DNA of 64,000 bases, from positions 558,001 through 622,000 of the forward strand of contig NC_089391.1 in the NCBI RefSeq assembly GCF_003171515.1, written 5' to 3'. The notes beneath the pieces were generated by a model. The model worked only from the letters and a program-made list of their open reading frames with translations, searched no databases and had not been told where the DNA came from. A program made the translations under genes and the position numbers. The DNA is from Pyrenophora tritici-repentis. Lineage: Eukaryota > Ascomycota > Dothideomycetes > Pleosporales > Pleosporaceae. Within the stretch, counting starts at the first letter, position 1. Each line of letters begins with the position of its first letter. Shown piece by piece: positions 10,324 to 20,905 of this stretch.

Positions 10324-11232
10324 GATGGCTTGTTTGAGTTCTTTTCGTTCTGTTTTATAGCGCCGGCATTCTAGTAGTAGGTGTGCTGGAGTTTGGATTT
10401 TATTATTATTATTATTATTATTATTCCATTAGAGTCCTTTTTCAGTCAGAGACTATGTAGGACTTTGGCCGAAGGCCGTTCTATCTTGGTTTTTCTAATT
10501 TACATGGTTTTCTGGTATGGTTCGCTAATATGGTTTTTGGCTTTTCTACAAAAGATAGCTTGTATCTGTTTGTTGCCAGGTGCTAAAGAGCAGTTTGATA
10601 AGTAGAAAGAGATGTAGCAGCGGGCTCTTGTGGCAAAGGAGAGGGTTGTGGTTTTAGTTTTATACAGTGTCTCTCTGTAGGTCTTCTGGTGGCTGTCCTA
10701 GGTACCATTTTCTTGTTCCTATTCTGGTGCTAGTGATAAAAGCTAGGGTTGCTTCTATACCTATACTAGTGTGGAGTAGTAGTGGTAGTGTGACTGGGCG
10801 ATGTTTGATTGTTTGTAGGAGCGTTTTTCGATGGTCTTTGTATAGATGACAGTACAGTAGTAGGTGTTCTGGCGTTTGGATGTTTTGGCAGGTGCAGCGG
10901 TTAGAGTCTCGTTTCTTAAATCTCTTTAGGTAGGAGTTGAAGTATCCGTGTCCTAGCTTAAGAGAGTAGAAAGCGCTAGAGGTTACTCTTTTCGTGTTCT
11001 GTGGCATTTGGATAGTTTTGCTGATTTTAAGAGGGTATTTGGCTGAGTAGGTAGCTTTGTTTAGAGCGGTTGCTCTTGCTTTGTATTTCTCATACTCTTG
11101 GCGTTGTTCCGTTTGTTGTATCCTTTTGATTGTCGTGCCTAGGTAGGCAATGCTCTTTGTTGTTGATCTGGGGTCCTCTTTGGTTGCTTCTTTTGCTAGG
11201 TAGTCTGCTCTTTCGTTTCCAACTATATTGTT
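10324..11232 (-). mobile_element. Tad1-like LINE fragments (3' region with RNase H and zinc knuckle)
   Basis: 10324-10398 is the remainder of the LINE split by copia B. A second copy starts at its ATT-repeat tail (10399-10426). Its ORF (minus, stop near 10660) encodes the end of RNase H (IVGNERADYLAKEA) and the C-terminal cysteine knuckle (CTCQNIQTPEHLLLYC) typical of Tad1-clade LINEs. The 5' end is truncated at about 11232, where it joins a hAT transposase reading frame on the other strand. Confidence 0.78.
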
Positions 11233-12449
11233 AAGCCAGTTGCCACGCGCTGGAACAGCTTCTGTAGCGCTTTTGAGCGCGCTGCTCTTCTCCAACACGC
11301 TGTTAATGCGTACGCTAACCACCATATCGATGCTACACGAACAGCAGACTCTTACGCTCGCACACACAACAACAAGATGTCTGACGCTCCAACTTGGATG
11401 AGATCTGATGGCCTTTCAGCTAGCGACTGGCAGGTGATCACTGAGTATATTGGAGTGCTCCGGCCGCTGAAGGAGGCCACGCTGCGGCTCGAGGGGCGTG
11501 GAAAAGCTGGCCGTTTTGGGGCAATATACGAGGTCATACCAGTGTTTGAGTACCTACTCAACGAGTACGAGGCCCGTGTTAAATCTTATGAGCACGTCGA
11601 CTACGAGGCAGCTAACGCGCCTGAGGATCACCTTGCTATCAATCTTCGTGCCGCGTGGGCAAAGCTTAACGAGTACTACTCAAAGCTTGACGACTCAGTT
11701 GTATACTACGCTGCTGTTACACTACACCCATACTACAAGCGGTACTGTGAGCGCAGCTGGCGCGACAAAAGCGACTGGCTACGCTCATCAAAACAGAATT
11801 TTCAGCAGCTTTGGGCAACGTACAAGCCCGTCGCTACCTCCCCGAAACACCGCAAAGCTCGCCTGCCAAACGCTATCGATGACGCAATTGCAGCACTTGC
11901 AGATGACGACTCCAGCGATAACGAGCTCATGGATGAGTACGAGCTTTGGAGCCGCCTTGAGCCTAAGTGGACGAGCCAGCAATTTGCTACTAACGGCCAT
12001 CCTATCCGCTATTGGCTGAGCCTACGCTCCAAGTACCCCCATCTCCACCGCTTTGCTATCGACGTTTTGACTATACCAGCAAGTAGCTGCGAGTGTGAGC
12101 GCATGTTTAGTGAGCTTGGTGATCTGTTAGAGCCTCGAAGGCGGAAGATTGGAGCTCAGTTACTTGCTGCACTTCAGTGTATACGGGCATGGATAAAAGT
12201 AGGTGTAAAAGTACCGCCTAGGACAGCTGAAAAGCGTCTGACTGATGATGAGATTGACCACATCTACAGCCTCTGTGAGTGGGATAAACCATTAGAATAG
12301 ATCTTCAAACAATCAAACACCAAATCAAACACCAAATCAAATACAAGAAAAATTATCAAATAACAAACAAATCAATCATGACTCTAGGAAAACGTCAAAC
12401 AAATAAATTATGAGCCTCATATTTGTTTGATTTGATTGTTGCCTTCTAT
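11233..12449 (+). pseudogene. hAT transposase, C-terminal half
   Basis: Open on the plus strand from about 11233 (VKPVATRWNSF) to the stop at 12300. It contains the hAT C-terminal dimerisation signature (TIPASSCECERMFSELGD at about 12070-12125) followed by LLEPRRRKI. It lacks the BED zinc finger and the first catalytic aspartates, so it is a fragment, 5'-truncated where the LINE begins. The 150 bp after the stop are AT-rich with repeated CAAATCAAAC units and end near GATTGTTGCC, probably the hAT 3' end. Confidence 0.83.
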
Positions 12450-13340
12450 GTATTAAACTTATGGTTTCCTTTCTGTACTACTAGTGCTATAGCGTCTGGA
12501 TCTGACGTGAAACCTTCTAGTAGGTAGGTTTCTGCTAATAGCGTTCTAGAGATATAGAATAGCACTCTAGGGCGGAGTTTTGGTTCGGATTGTGGGAGAA
12601 TTTGGAGGTATGCTGCGTGGCTAGTGGACCTAGTATCAGCGTAGTCGTTGTTTCTTGTTGGTGTGAGCCAAGGCTCTTGGACTGCAATTATATCAACCCT
12701 TAGTTCGACAGCTAGTTGAAGAGTAGACTCTGTAGCCTGGATACTCTTATTCAGATTCGCTTGGAGGATCTTAATGCTGTCTAACATTCTGTTGTATATT
12801 GGTTCTCCTTGTTTGTTATAGCTGCGAGGACTTCACAGTCTCTGCTATTAGCAAAGTGAGGTTCTTTGCAGTTTGAGCATTTTGGGAGTGTATGGATACA
12901 AGGCTTCCCACTTGTCGTGCAGGTGGAGCATTTATGCTGCGATGTAGGGTGGGTCCCCGCACATAGCTGGCATGCTGTTTGGTTCCGGCATTTAAGCTTT
13001 GTATGGCCAAAGCCTTGGCAGTTGTCGCATTGGGTAGTAGCTGGAATACTTCTATACTTTTCAGTGCGGAGGCTCTCTCCAAGGATAATGATCCTCGCTC
13101 CTAGTTTCTTTGCTTCAGCTTCTGTTTTAAAAGCAATAACAATAGAGCTGTTTTGCTTGTTCTTCCAGTCTTTTGTAAGCCAGTAGGAATTACCAAATAT
13201 TTGTAGTCCTTTGTTGTATGTAGGGATTTCAGTTTGAAAAGTGGTCGTACTAGTTACAACTGTGACGGTATCCGTTGGTTTCCCGAGTTTCTCACTGGTA
13301 TCGTGAATTGCTTCATGGTGTTTCTATCTCTAAGCCATCA
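12446..13340 (-). pseudogene. Tad1-like LINE 5' fragment (ORF1 zinc knuckles and endonuclease start)
   Basis: On the minus strand, 12816-13082 (frame of CQLCAGTHPTSQHKC and CSNCKEPHFANSRDC) carries CCHC knuckles of a LINE ORF1. 12446-12787 begins ORF2 with the endonuclease start (LDSIKILQANLNKS and VDIIAVQEPWL). ORF2 is cut at 12446 next to the hAT fragment. Role in the family: RNA binding and target nicking. Clearly partial. Confidence 0.82.
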
Positions 13341-13363
13341 GATTGTTGTTTGCTAGAATTTTC

Positions 13364-13710
13364 TGTCAGCCTAGCACCTCGGTTCACCTAGTATACTGTA
13401 AACTGTATCTCACGTGACTCCTCGTCACCTGCTTACTCATCTTAGTCGTGTATATAATCGCTTCTGTTGGTTGGCTTTGCACTAAGTGCGAAAAGGGAAA
13501 TAACCATAACTAGGAATGCATTCTGTTCGGTGATTATTCTTTTTGTTCTATCTCTCGGTTGCTATGAAGATATACGCGGGTTAGTACGGGTCAGACCGAA
13601 GTAGGGCCGACGCGGCCCGTGATTAACATCTGCAATCCGACAGCTTCATGTAATTCTCTCAATACAACAACCTTCTTCCTCATGTCTGCTTGATCCTCCC
13701 ATATCCAAAA
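13364..13710. repeat. solo LTR (164-bp family) containing another solo LTR
   Basis: Outer LTR starts TGTCAGCCTAGC and is flanked by TTTTC (13359-13363, 13711-13715). Its two halves match the reverse complement of the intact 164-bp LTR at 21794-21957. The LTR at 13465-13642 is inserted between them. Confidence 0.85.
13465..13642. repeat. diverged solo LTR of the copia A family
   Basis: Starts TGTTGG, ends CCGACA, 178 bp, flanked by GCTTC (13460-13464, 13643-13647). The order of its segments matches the 192-bp LTR of copia A, with extensive divergence. Confidence 0.85.
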
Positions 13711-13715
13711 TTTTC

Positions 13716-14130
13716 CATTGTTTGATCGCTTCCGACCAATTCTGCACGTCTCAGCGACACATTTCCATGTACTTAGATAGTAGCTCTGTTCGTAGTCAAT
13801 AGATCAGAGTTCTCCTAGATTTGACTTCCTTAGAGCTGTCACACGTTCAGATGACCTATCACGTAACTAAGCAGAACAACTCAGCCACAGCTACCAGCAG
13901 CCACTACAGTAACGAGAGACAACACTAAAAAACAGTTCTTGAAGCTCGAAACTTGATTTGCAATTGTTAAGAGGGACAACCTATTTTCCGACTACTCAAA
14001 AGAACTAAATTTACTGCTCTCAGCCCAGTTTTAGTGGAGCAAGTGTTTTTTGGGGGGGAGGAGGGGGGATAGACAAGGGAACACAACTTCATAAACAACC
14101 GATAACAGGTTTCTCCACCTTCCCTGCCTC
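13716..14130. other. no gene seen (downstream of the monooxygenase)
   Basis: 415 bp without a convincing ORF. It contains a G-rich run on the plus strand at about 14050-14068. Confidence 0.5.
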
Positions 14131-15910
14131 TTAGTCATTTAAGACTATGTCAAAACCTTTCCAACTCTCAAGTGCCTCCCAGCATGTTTTCTCGTATAAA
14201 ACAAAACTGCCATTATAGGTGAGTACTTGCACCTTCTTCCCAGGAATATTCCCTCCGTTGAACCAGGATTTAGTGTGCCGACTCAATCTAGGTTCAATCA
14301 AGCGCTCAAGTTCTTCCCTCCACTCGGCCTCTGCCGATTCCTTTGGTTCTATAGACTTTGCGTTCATTAATTCGAGCTTTTGAATGGTTGACAGCATTAT
14401 ATCAGCCTGACATTCAATAATGGTCGGCCCGTTTGCCCATGCCGTAGGCGCTGTCACACAATATATATTAGCTATCTCATTCATCTCGAACTAGATTATT
14501 GGCTATCACGTACCCTGAGGTGAATATATTAGGAAGGCATTGGGAAGACCGGGAACAAAGACTCCCAGGTACGTTCTAACCTCATCCTTCCACAATTCCT
14601 GTATGTCAATCCCATTTTTTGTTTGTAGGCCCATAGTGGTAAGCCTAGTTAGATATTTAGAATTAACTCTGGCAGAGAATCTAGTAACAAGAGACAAAAG
14701 TGAGTACTTACGACCCGGTAAAGCTGTCAAAACCAGTTGCTAATACCAGCACATCAAAGTTCTTCTGGGTCCCATCCTCGGTGACAAATCCGTTTCTGTT
14801 GAATTCGGAGATAGGTGAGTTTTGGATGCTAATGACTTCGACATTTGCCTGGTTTAAGCACTTATAATAGTCCTGAGCTTGAACACACCTTTTGGCGCCA
14901 AAAGGATACGGCGGCTTCAAGGGAGCGACAATGTCCATCTTTACAGGATCTGTCATTTGTGCACGGGTCTTTTTGGCCCAGAAATTGTATATCTCAAGGT
15001 TAGCCGCTTGATCGGTAAGGATATCGCTGTAATTTGATGAGGCAAAATGTGATCCTCCTTGGGACCACAACTCTTCCCAGTAAGCCTCTCGTTCCTCGAG
15101 CGTCTGATCAAAGACTTTGCCTTGTTTCTTCGCTGAAAAGTACCCTGCTGGGTCGTTGCGGCATTTTGCCAGGATTTCCTGAAGTTTAGGTTTGGTTGCC
15201 AATTTCTCTTCTTCGCTAACCCTTTTTTGAACCATCGGAAGGCAGTAGCTAGGGTTCCTCACGCAAACCAAGAGGTAATCGACTTGCTTTGATAGTTCCT
15301 GTATGACTTGGACGCCGGTAGCACCCGTACCTATCACAGCCACTCTTTTGCCATAGAGGTCGATGTTTTCGGGCCAAGATGCCGTGTGGTAGACCTGACC
15401 TGCGAAATTGCTGAGTCCTGGAAAATCCGGGCGATGAGCTCGGTGAAGAGCACCTGCAGCCAAAATTAGGTACTTGCAAGTTGCAGTACGCTGCCCTGCC
15501 TTCACGGTCCACTGTCCTTCAACAACATTGTACCGAACACTTGTGACCTCAGAATTGAAATACGTGTCTTTGCTAAGGCCCAGGATCTTGTCAAGATGGT
15601 CAAAATATCCAGCCAGCTCCTTTCGGTCAGGGAATTTGAACTCCCAATCCCAGCCTTGCTGAACCTCAGGAATATTAAGCTGATAAAAAGGGTACTCGCC
15701 GTCAACCCGAGCTCCTGGGTAGCGATTCCAGTGCCAGACTCCCCCAAGGCGAGGACCAGCTTCAAAAGCCTTAACTGTTAATCCAGCTTTCCTCAAGCGA
15801 TACAAAGATGCAATCCCGCTGAAGCCAGCGCCAACAACCACTGCATCTAAGTGCATGGATAACTTGTCTTGATAATTAGTTGACATAGGCAAATTGAAAG
15901 ATACAATCAC
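14131..15910 (-). CDS. FAD-dependent Baeyer-Villiger monooxygenase (three exons)
   Basis: Predicted flavoprotein of about 549 residues inserting oxygen next to a ketone using NADPH and O2. Exons 15910-14712, 14644-14514 and 14450-14131; introns of 67 bp (donor GTAAGT) and 63 bp (donor GTACGT) join in frame. The FAD Rossmann motif is GAGFSG near residue 28, the family fingerprint FAGQVYHTASWP fits FxGxxxHxxxWP, and the NADPH motif GTGATG follows. ATGFDSFTG and the C-terminal APTAWANGP are also typical. Start could be residue 1 or the in-frame Met at residue 9. Both flanks are transposons. It may belong with the NRPS at 26.6 kb, but that is inference. Looks intact. Confidence 0.92.
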
Positions 15911-16129
15911 TGTAGGTTTTTTATTAGTTATTAAAAATTAAACAAGAAATGCTTATGGACTAACCTTGAACCTTTTGCTTCAAGCCGATGTACTGTAGAC
16001 CGTTAGAGTGTCAAGAGAGCTCAGGTTCGATTTGGCGCAAATGATCTCGAAACTTGAAAAGACGTGGATGCGACCTGAATGTATGCGACTTAAGAGTACT
16101 GGAGCTCTGCATTTTTTTATATGATACGC

Positions 16130-16319
16130 TGTCGGATCGTGAGTATCGGTAGAGACGTCGGCTGCTTGACACTTCGGCCCGACTTCGGCCCACCTTGCGC
16201 AGAGCTTAGGTGTACCTTCGTAGCAGCTATGTTCGTAGAAAAATCAATACCAATACCAGTCACCAGAAGAACCTCGTTGTTGTTATTCACCCCGTACGAT
16301 CGTACAAGGCCTACCAACA
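16130..16319 (+). repeat. solo LTR of the copia A family
   Basis: 190 bp from TGTCGG to CCAACA, flanked by TACGC on both sides (16125-16129, 16320-16324). Orientation is opposite to that at 43408. It lies about 220 bp upstream of the monooxygenase start and may have altered its promoter. Confidence 0.9.
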
Positions 16320-16477
16320 TACGCTAAAAATGTGTTCAATCCCCGGCTACCGGAAAGAAGCAATAATGAAACGATTACCCTATCTCTCGGAACATGTTCG
16401 CTTAACTAGTGTTTCGGTTCAGCGGATGCACGGTTCTGGCTCTCATACACCCGGTAAAACCGGAAAATTAAAACAAC

Positions 16478-16632
16478 TGTCGGATCGTGAGTATCGGTAG
16501 GGACGTCGGCTGCTCAACACTTCGGCCCGACTTCGGCCCAACTTGCGCTGAGCTTAGGTATACCTTCGTAGCAGCTATGTTCGTGGACAATGAATAAGAA
16601 CAATCACCGAACAGAATGCATTCCTAGTTAAC
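16478..16632 (+). repeat. truncated LTR of the copia A family
   Basis: Begins TGTCGGATCG and follows the 192-bp LTR up to ATTCCTAGTTA, then stops; the last 35 or so bases are missing. No matching TSD found. Confidence 0.75.
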
Positions 16633-16801
16633 GTGCCCCACTATCGAGATGTGCACACCATCGAAATGCGCACCCAAAAACACACCAAAAAGCTAAGTTT
16701 TGGCAACTCGATATCTCAACAACCACCAAATTGTCACGGGGAGCGGTAGGCAGGTAAGATAGATGCACGTAATCAGTATATTCACTACGTATAGCCGAAA
16801 G

Positions 16802-16973
16802 TGATGAAGGTGGAGAAAACGTGCGTGAACTTGTTGTATTGGAGCTACGGGAGAAGGGAGAATATCTATGGTGCGCGCACGGAGCAGCTGACTAATCAGT
16901 GCCTGGCCAATCAGAGCACGGGAAGCCTGATTCACCGTGAATACTAGTGAAGGCTCTCACCGCGTCTCGACAG
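16802..16973 (+). repeat. dispersed repeat, copy 1 (inverted copy at 26108-26278)
   Basis: About 170 bp matching the reverse complement of 26108-26278 with few differences. It ends at TCTCGACA. Family unknown. Confidence 0.75.
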
Positions 16974-17046
16974 AAAGTATAGGGTCAGGTAAAGGACAGG
17001 ACGTAGCTCAAGGAGCTACTATTAGATAGGTCTCGAAGGTTTTGTT

Positions 17047-17084
17047 CACAGAATCCGGGTGCGCTAGCGCACCCGGATTCTGTG
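17047..17084. repeat. 38-bp perfect palindrome
   Basis: CACAGAATCCGGGTGCGCT followed directly by its exact reverse complement, centred on CTAG. It may be two transposon termini abutted head to head. Confidence 0.9.
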
Positions 17085-17881
17085 CAGCCAATCAGCGCCT
17101 AGTAGGTCTTGGCGCATCCTTGCCAGCCAGCGCCGTGACACAATATACTAGATATGCAAGTGGGACAGCGAAGCTTAGTAATTTGTACGAGGTACGATTA
17201 CATTAGCACCTAAACGGTATCAAATCTATCAAACTTTCAAACAAACAGTCTCCTAAAACACTATCAAACTTGTCAGATAGCAGGCGTGTCGAGCCGAAAG
17301 TGCCGACACCGCTAGCTAATAACGGGTTAGCGTCTTAGCAGAACAAAACTCTCAGCGCGCACCTTAGAACAGACACAAGAACCGATCAATCATGAACATC
17401 CATCACTTTTGTGCAATATCTTATCTAATCTGACAAAACTAAACAATTCAAATGTAACTCTAAGTGTCAGAATATGGGCATATTTTGGGTGGTGGACAAA
17501 ATCCGGGTGTTTGGAGCTGTGGATTCTGTGAATCAGTTAAATTAGTCAGCGCGCACAATCCACCGCGACCCAATTGATCGAACAGCGTTGGACAACAACA
17601 CAACACGACATCAGACCAGAACAACACAATCGATCCCCATCATATTATTATACTATTATCCCCGTCTTTGATAACCCATCACAATCTGACACTAAGTTTG
17701 TACAAACAAACCAAATTAGTGTACAAAGTTTGTTTGATTTGCTTGATGACAAGTCTGTCCCACAGAGCTTGAACAAATATCCATGAGATGATTGACGACT
17801 TTCCACATCATCAGCAAACGCTGCATCAGATGCTCCATAGAAGAGAGACTTGTCCCAGATGTAGGACGAGCTCTCTGCTAT

Positions 17882-18904
17882 CTACTGACTAGCTCTGATC
17901 GCCAGATGTCTTGTTCCATACAGGTATCGCCAGACATGCTTTACCGCCGATACGTGCTTCTGCCCAGGGTTCTGGAGATGCCGGGCCAGTACTGAGTGGG
18001 TTCGTGCCACATCCGGTCTCGTGAATGTCGAGATGTACGCCAGCGATCTGACTAGCTGCTGGTACAGCTGAGTACGCTGGTGATTTGTATCCTCTCTAGT
18101 CTGGGGCAGGGAGTTCTCCACAAGTGGAACTGCTGGATATCTCCCTCCAGACTTCTGATCTAAATCATACTTATTAACTACCTTCTCAATAAATGAGTCC
18201 TGTGTTAACCAGATCGTTCCTGCTGTCCAGTCTCTCAGAACTCTGATCCCAAGGAACCACTTGAGCTCTCCGAGCTTTCTCAGGTCGTATACCGCCTCCA
18301 GTCGTCTCTCAAATTTCTGATGATCATCAAGGTGATCCGGATGTACCAGTACCACGATATCATCAACATAGAAGAAGATGTCAGACTATCCACTATATAT
18401 ACCTTCATGCTACAACTGCAGGAAGGTCGGCCTTTTTGTAGTTCGACAGAAGACTACCAGTCTCTCGTTGGTAAACAAGCAAGGAACGCCCTTAACTGAT
18501 TTCAGACCCAACTTAATTAGCGTCTCCTTTAGGTGCTTGTACCAGAGAAGAGGCGCGTCTTTCAGCCCATAAAGAGCTCTCTTAAGTTCGAGTATCTTGC
18601 CAAGCTCTTCTATGTACGGATCTGGAGTCTTTACGTAGACTAGCTTCTCAAGAGGTGCGTTCAAAAAAGCGTTTAGCACATCATACTGATATGCTTTCAG
18701 GCCAAAGGCTGCCGTGAGAGCCATGAGGAATCTGAACACTCGTGCGGCCAGCGTGGCTGCGTACGTGTCGCCCCAGTCCTCCTGGAGGTCTCCTCTCACG
18801 ACAAGCCGAGCCTTGTACTTACACAGAAGTCCGTCTTCATCAAACTTGTACGTGAATACCCACATCAAGGGCAATCTCTGGCTATCACCCACTGTGGCTG
18901 ACAT
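17882..18904 (-). pseudogene. copia C reverse transcriptase
   Basis: Copia RT from KARLVVRGDLQED through KRALYGLKDAPLLWYK to FFYVDDIVVLVHPDH and WFLGI, split by the 70-bp element at 18379-18448 just before the catalytic YVDD. The frame continues past a TAG at about 17880 into an RNase H start (FYGASDAAFADD) and is lost near 17766. Inactive because of the insertion and truncation. Confidence 0.88.
18379..18448. mobile_element. 70-bp LTR-like element (copy 1)
   Basis: TGTCAGACTATC...GTTCGACA, flanked by the 5-bp duplication GAAGA (18374-18378, 18449-18453). It contains a CTATATATACC TATA-like box. A copy of the same length is at 41307-41376 with its own 5-bp duplication. The TG...CA ends and 5-bp TSD are those of an LTR inserted by an integrase. 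Confidence 0.85.
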
Positions 18905-20730
18905 TGTCTTAAAGCAGCCCTTTTCACGACAGCTCTTGAATTCTTTCGCTGCTGCCGCTTTAAATTCCTATCCAAAAGGGTGCTTCTCTAGGTCTTTCCA
19001 TCTCTTTGGCGGAGGTGGAAGCTCATCCCTGTGTAGCCGTGATTTCTGTGGCTCTATTTGCTGAAGTGCTTCGGCGAACGCAATAAAGTACGTGCCGAGC
19101 GTCTTCCTCTGTCTTTTTCCCGTCAAAACGTTAGACTCACTAACCTGACCGCTAATCTCCTCACGTCTTGGAGCGTTGTTCAATCATCGATCTGGTGCCT
19201 CTGCTTCGGCTGGTATAGTCTCCCAGCCTCGCGGCATCTCGACTGTTTCCAGCTCGGGCTCGTGCTCGGGCTCGGGCTCGGACTCGGGCTCAGGCATCGA
19301 TTCTGGAGTGCTCTCAGGTGTTGGCAACGTCCGAGGCGTATCCTTGGCGTGGTCTGTTCGAGCGGCTTGCTCGGACCGGCTCGGACCACTCCAGTCTCTC
19401 TGTGCCGACTGTAGGAGCGCTTCTATCTCCTGATCGGTTTCCTCTAGTGGTTCTGGAACGTCCAGTATCGTCACCACCTCTCTCAAAGTCTGTCGATCTG
19501 GGTAGACAAGCTCAGTTCCATCATTAGACATGAAGACGACGTCTCTCGTCCTGAGAACTCGTCCTAATGCTGGCATCCATACTCGGTATATATTCGTGGA
19601 GTCATATCCAACCAGCTGTCCCATCAGCGCGCGAGATTCGAGCTTCTCTCCACGCTTCAGCTTGTTGTTTAGCACGTAGGCTCGTGCTCCCACAACATTG
19701 AGGTGAGCTGCCGATGGCTTCTGTTCACGTACAACCTCGTACGGAGTCTTCCATCCGAGTGATTCGATGGGTGTTCTGTTGAGTAGATAGACTGCTACTA
19801 GGCAGCACTCATTTGAGAGCTCCATTGGTAGTCCATCAATCCTGATCGCTCTCGCTCGGATCACGATCATCTTTCCGGCCTGTTCTGATAGGCCGTTCTG
19901 CTCCTCTGTGTACTCAGCTCGGGGTTCTATAATAATACCGAGATCTTTAAGCACATAGAGCAACTCGCTATAGCCGCGCTCGTTGTCAAGCTTCACGACC
20001 ACCACGACTGCGCCGAACTGGCGTTTAATCTTAGCCAATAGACGCACCACTGTGCGCTTAAGGGTGCCTGAGCTCTTGTCTGCTAGGCAGCATACCTCAT
20101 GCCACTTGCTATACTGACACACTGCGTGAAGCATCCATAGGTCTCCATTATAGCAGCGCTCGTTTCTTTCTCTCAGCTGCACTAACACAGTCCGCAACAA
20201 TCAATTAAGTGGGTCCTAGAAGGTTCAGATTGGATTGATTGATTACCGCTTTAAGCCTAGTAGTTACCTATAGGAGTTTAAGCCCTACCTAGATAGGTAA
20301 GTGGGTCTAGGAGAGTGACCGGATTGAATTGATTGTTGCGGAGTCTATGCACTAAGTCCATTCCTATTCGGTAGAACGGCTGTTCAGCTGGCTTACTTTG
20401 AGCTCCTCTGCTTACAAACTTGTGAAGCTTTGTTTTAATACAGACGTGACAGTCTGTCCATTTAGGGGCAATTGCTTGCTCCTCAACACTGATTCCGATC
20501 ACATGATCGTTCAAGTGCCCAACTGCTTTTCGGCTGATGTGGCCGAACATCCGATGAGCCGTGTCTTGACTGACTGAGAGATCCTTCCTCGGTTCCTTTG
20601 AGGGCTTGGTATATCGAGTCGCGTACGTAGAGAGTAGATCCAGCTCAACTTTCTTGTCTTTCTCCACGTCGACGAGCCAGTGGCCGTCTCTATACCAGAG
20701 ATGGCAACAAGCCGGCCAAGCTGCTATCAA
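18905..20730 (-). pseudogene. copia C integrase and linker
   Basis: Contains the pre-integrase H..H segment (AHRMFGHISRKAVGHL), CHVCIKTK zinc ligands and an integrase core with aspartate in KLDNERG and glutamate in NGLSEQAGK. LNRTPIESLGWKTPYEV follows, then an acidic EPEPEPE linker and a segment ending HPFG. A TAG (from CAG) near 18968 and the 162-bp MITE at 20186-20347 break the frame. Confidence 0.85.
20186..20347. mobile_element. 162-bp hAT-like MITE (copy 2) in copia C integrase
   Basis: Same ends and length as the copy at 6284-6445. Flanked by the 8-bp duplication TGCACTAA (20178-20185, 20348-20355). Confidence 0.92.
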
Positions 20731-20897
20731 GCCAAATGTGGCCCCTGCTCACTAGCGGCCTAGAATATATAGGTATAGCTATACCTAGATAGAGGGGTGG
20801 CACGGTTCTCTTGTAGACCTGTGGTTGATCGACAAGGCTAGTAAGCAGGGGCCACATTTGGCTTGATAGCAGCTTGGCCGGCTTGTTGCCATCTCTG
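20696..20897. mobile_element. 202-bp foldback hAT-like MITE
   Basis: Begins CAGAGATGGCAAC and ends GTTGCCATCTCTG; the two arms are inverted repeats of about 60 bp with one mismatch seen. Flanked by the 8-bp duplication CTCTATAC (20688-20695, 20898-20905). The spacer carries a small palindrome (AGGTATAGCTATACCT). CAGAG ends and an 8-bp TSD fit the hAT superfamily. Confidence 0.9.
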
Positions 20898-20905
20898 CTC
20901 TATAC

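Larger units (their letters stand above)
16633..17765. other. gene-free repeat-rich stretch
   Basis: No ORF of note. It contains a repeat (16802-16973) that recurs inverted at 26108-26278 and a 38-bp perfect palindrome (17047-17084). A second AATCCGGGTG motif lies at about 17505. Probably remnants of DNA transposons. Confidence 0.6.

Noticed and set aside
11377..12300. hAT ORF as a domesticated host gene
   Set aside because: It lacks the N-terminal domains and its frame continues upstream to a LINE junction, so it is a truncated transposon.
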